A DNA stretch of 9,028 bases, taken from Pseudomonadota bacterium. Its GTDB lineage: Bacteria > Pseudomonadota > Alphaproteobacteria > Sphingomonadales > Sphingomonadaceae. How positions within the stretch are numbered: the first letter of the stretch is position 1; every line of letters starts with the position of its first letter. The position numbers and the translations under genes are program-made. The DNA is taken from positions 1 to 9,028 of the forward strand of contig JAFAED010000409.1 of the NCBI GenBank assembly GCA_023424275.1. The letters run 5' to 3'. The notes below the pieces were generated by a model. That model did not search any database and was not told where the DNA came from. It was given only the letters and a program-made list of their open reading frames with translations. Shown here in pieces: positions 6,922 to 9,028 of the stretch.

Positions 6922-8102
6922 TAGAAGCGCTCGATCAGGGTCGCCATTCCCTGCCCGCCGCCCATGCACATGCTGATGATCGCGCGACGCTCGCCCGTCT
7001 TGTGGAGATGGTCGATCGCCGTCAATGTCATACGAAGACCCGTTGCGCCGGGAGGATGTCCGACGGACATGCCGCCACCATAAAGGTTGGTCCGGGCATG
7101 CGGGATTCCAAGTTGCCGTTCCGCGTGCATGTTGACCGCAGCAAAAGCCTCGTTGATTTCCCAATAGTCAATGTCGTCGACGCCGAGTTGTTGGCGTTTC
7201 AAGAGCTCGGCGATGGCCGGCACCGGCCCTGCCCCCATGATCTCGGGCGGGACGCCGACGGTCGTGATCGCGACAATGCGCGCCATCGGCTCGATGCCCG
7301 CGGCTTCGGCGGCCGTGCGGTCGGCGACCACGATTGCGGCGGCGCCATCGGTCACGCCGCTCGCATTGCCCGCCGTCACCTTGCCGTTCTTGCGGAAGAC
7401 CGGCTTGAGCCTCGCCAGGCGGTCGGCCGTCGTGTCGAAGCGCACATATTCATCCTGTGCGAACAGGCGCTCGCCCGCCTTTTCGGCGATCGTTATCGGG
7501 GCGATTTGCTGGGCAAGGAAGCCGCTTTCGATCGCGGCCTTCGCGCGTTCCTGGCTCGCCAGCGCCCAGACGTCCATACCCTCGCGGTCATAATCATAGC
7601 GTTCGGCAAGCAGTTCGGCGGTCTCGCCCATCAGCTCGCCTCCGAACGGCGAGCGGTAGGCGCTATCGAGCATGTCATCGAGGATCTGCTGGCCGCGCGT
7701 CGGCGTCCAGCGCGGCGTGCGCAGCACGAAGGGCGCGCGGCTGAAATTCTCGCCGCCCGCAGCGATCGCGATTTCAGAGTCCCCAACCATCACGAGACGC
7801 GCCAGGGTGGCAATCGCCTCGGAGCCCGATGCGCACGCCCGGTTCACATTGACCGCGCTCGATTCCATCGGGAGCCCAGCCCCCAAGGCGACACGCCGGC
7901 TGACAAAAAGCCCGTCCTTCTCGACCGGGACGACATTGCCGAAGGCGAGGTGATCGATGCGTGCGGGATCGAACCCTGCGCGTTCGATCGTCGCCTTGAC
8001 CGCATGCACGCCGAGATCGGTCAGCGGGGTGTCGCGCAACGATTTACCAAAGTCGCCGAAAGGCGTGCGCGCGCCCCGACCGAGAATGACTTGCGACGTC
8101 AT
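6921..8102 (-). CDS. Thiolase family protein (acetyl-CoA acyltransferase/acetyltransferase type)
   Basis: A 393-aa thiolase, the typical length of soluble bacterial enzymes that cleave beta-ketoacyl-CoA with CoA, or run the reverse Claisen condensation. The nucleophilic Cys is C90 in N-R-A-C-A-S-G-S-E-A. N-E-A-F at 317-320, H349 in G-G-G-M-S-V-G-H-P-P-G-A-T-G and C379 in M-C-M-G-G-G-Q-G complete the catalytic set, so it should be active. Two motifs deviate from the common G-G-A-I-A-L-G-H-P-L-G-A-S-G form, which suggests a subfamily with its own substrate range. The start ATG at 8100-8102 has a strong AAGGAG ribosome site (complement of 8111-8116, 8 nt spacing) that overlaps the stop codon of the upstream TPP-enzyme gene. 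The stop overlaps the start of the ligase gene. Most likely it is the thiolytic step of a beta-oxidation-like pathway. Confidence 0.94.
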   Translation of the reverse strand: MTSQVILGRGARTPFGDFGKSLRDTPLTDLGVHAVKATIERAGFDPARIDHLAFGNVVPVEKDGLFVSRRVALGAGLPMESSAVNVNRACASGSEAIATLARLVMVGDSEIAIAAGGENFSRAPFVLRTPRWTPTRGQQILDDMLDSAYRSPFGGELMGETAELLAERYDYDREGMDVWALASQERAKAAIESGFLAQQIAPITIAEKAGERLFAQDEYVRFDTTADRLARLKPVFRKNGKVTAGNASGVTDGAAAIVVADRTAAEAAGIEPMARIVAITTVGVPPEIMGAGPVPAIAELLKRQQLGVDDIDYWEINEAFAAVNMHAERQLGIPHARTNLYGGGMSVGHPPGATGLRMTLTAIDHLHKTGERRAIISMCMGGGQGMATLIERF

Positions 8103-8114
8103 CGCCTTCGCTCC

Positions 8115-9028
8115 TTATGAGTGGATCTTGAAGCTGCGCGCATCTGCAAGTTCGCGGAGCGCCTCTTCGTCGTTTCCGGTCAACCCGGCGATGAAGGACA
8201 GCGGAATATTCGTTCCATTATCCATTGCGGTCTTCATGATCCGCAGCGCATTGATCGGTGTAACCGCGAAATGCTGGCGGATTTCCGGGCCGATTTCGTC
8301 GAGCCCCCGCGAGAACATGTCGCCCGACTTCAGCCGCAGCCAGGCCTGCGAATAGTCGACACCGTCGCAGTCGGCGACGACATTGACGACGGCCGGCCTG
8401 CCGCTTTCGAGCGCACGGCGCATCGCGGGCGCAAGGTCTTCCGAGCGCTCGACATATTCGCCATGCGCGCCGAAGGCTTCAAAGGCGAGGTCCCAGCGGT
8501 TGTTCTTGCCGACCGACCAGTCGATATTGGGGTGAATATCGTCGCCCTGAAGCGAATTGCCGCCCCACGAGCTGTTATTGAGAACGACGACCACGGCGGG
8601 GAGATTATAGTGGATCATCGTTTCGATATCCGGCGCGGCGATGCCCATGCCGCCATCACCGACCAACGTGACCACCTGCTTGCCGGGGCGAGCGACCGCC
8701 GCGCCGATCGACATCCCGATACCCTGCCCCAGCGCCACGCGCGGACCCGCGTCGAGGATCTGGCCGGCGAAGCGCGCTTTCAGCGCGTCCGTCAGATAGA
8801 GCGATCCCGAATAGCTGTCGTAGATGACCGAGGCGTCGTGATCGACGACATTGGCGAGCACGTCGGTCAACTCATAGGTGTGGATCGGCGTATGACCGCT
8901 GAACTTCTCGAGAAGCCTCGCTCGGTTCTGAGCGTGCCGCTCGCGAACGGCGGCGAGACGCGCGATCCACTCCGTCCGTTCGACAGCCTTGTTGCCGAGC
9001 GAAAGAACACAAAGCCCGGTGAGCTGTT
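8115..9028 (-). CDS. Thiamine-diphosphate-dependent enzyme, C-terminal part (5' end outside window)
   Basis: The frame is open to the window edge and gives 303 residues: the end of the central linker region, then the TPP-binding domain. The first visible part is helical (W-I-A-R-L-A-A-V-R-E-R). The pyrophosphate-binding motif begins at G-D-G-G-M-G (visible residues 123-128) and closes with the N-N pair at 150-151, followed by S-S-W-G-G-N-S-L-Q-G-D, as in the acetolactate synthase / oxalyl-CoA decarboxylase / 2-hydroxyacyl-CoA lyase group. The L-G-Q-G-I-G-M-S-I-G-A-A-V-A helix before it is also typical. After V-V-N-V-V-A-D come about 84 more residues, longer than the usual tail. These enzymes make or break bonds next to a carbonyl; with a CoA ligase and thiolase nearby, a 2-hydroxyacyl-CoA lyase or oxoacid decarboxylase role is possible but not shown. 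A TTG at 8868-8870 is inside the gene, not its start. Confidence 0.9.
   Translation of the reverse strand, partial: QLTGLCVLSLGNKAVERTEWIARLAAVRERHAQNRARLLEKFSGHTPIHTYELTDVLANVVDHDASVIYDSYSGSLYLTDALKARFAGQILDAGPRVALGQGIGMSIGAAVARPGKQVVTLVGDGGMGIAAPDIETMIHYNLPAVVVVLNNSSWGGNSLQGDDIHPNIDWSVGKNNRWDLAFEAFGAHGEYVERSEDLAPAMRRALESGRPAVVNVVADCDGVDYSQAWLRLKSGDMFSRGLDEIGPEIRQHFAVTPINALRIMKTAMDNGTNIPLSFIAGLTGNDEEALRELADARSFKIHS

Noticed and set aside
6922..7164. N-terminal extension of the acyl-CoA synthetase by 81 residues
   Set aside because: It would overlap the thiolase gene by more than 200 nt and reads as out-of-frame thiolase sequence; the family start matches the ATG at 6921 or 6906.
6858..8120. 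420-aa open frame on the plus strand opposite the thiolase
   Set aside because: Same situation: antisense of an intact thiolase, low-complexity Arg/Ala/His-rich translation, no plausible ribosome site or motif.
8868..8870. TTG as the start codon of the TPP enzyme (giving 251 aa)
   Set aside because: The frame stays open upstream to the window edge with protein-like sequence, and family members have two more domains before this point, so the gene is cut by the window.

Overview
The window reads as a high-GC alphaproteobacterial segment, most likely from a sphingomonad. That guess rests on overall base composition and on the style of the conjugation genes and the small protein beside them; there is no rRNA or other taxonomic marker here. 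Apart from one small gene, everything is transcribed from the minus strand, so the layout is described from high to low coordinates.

Right part (9028 down to 4188): four metabolic genes in a row form an apparent operon. They are the C-terminal part of a thiamine-diphosphate (TPP) enzyme cut by the window edge, a thiolase, an AMP-forming acyl-CoA synthetase, and a fumarylacetoacetate hydrolase (FAH) family protein. The first three are tightly coupled: a 12-nt gap with the thiolase ribosome site overlapping the upstream stop, then a TAATG stop/start overlap. The FAH gene follows after about 100 nt with its own good ribosome site. Together they look like a route that activates an organic acid to its CoA ester and breaks carbon-carbon bonds by up to three different chemistries. 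The substrate cannot be read from the sequence.

Middle (4187 down to 3658): about 530 nt separate the metabolic operon from the conjugation genes. The stretch holds one small plus-strand gene (54 aa, family not firmly identified), an 11-bp-periodic direct repeat array, and a nested inverted repeat just upstream of traG that overlaps its ribosome binding site. This is probably a divergent control region and also the junction between cargo and transfer module.

Left part (3657 down to 1): a tightly packed conjugation operon, traG (type IV coupling protein), a CopG-like ribbon-helix-helix protein, trbB (VirB11-type ATPase) and the start of trbC (VirB2-type pilin). Stops and starts lie within a few bases or overlap. 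The order traG-copG-trbB-trbC is that of Trb-type mating-pair modules on alpha- and betaproteobacterial plasmids and Tn4371-like integrative conjugative elements; the rest (trbD, trbE and so on) should lie beyond position 1. The catabolic operon is therefore plausibly cargo of a conjugative plasmid or ICE. No relaxase, integrase, IS element, tRNA or CRISPR array was seen.
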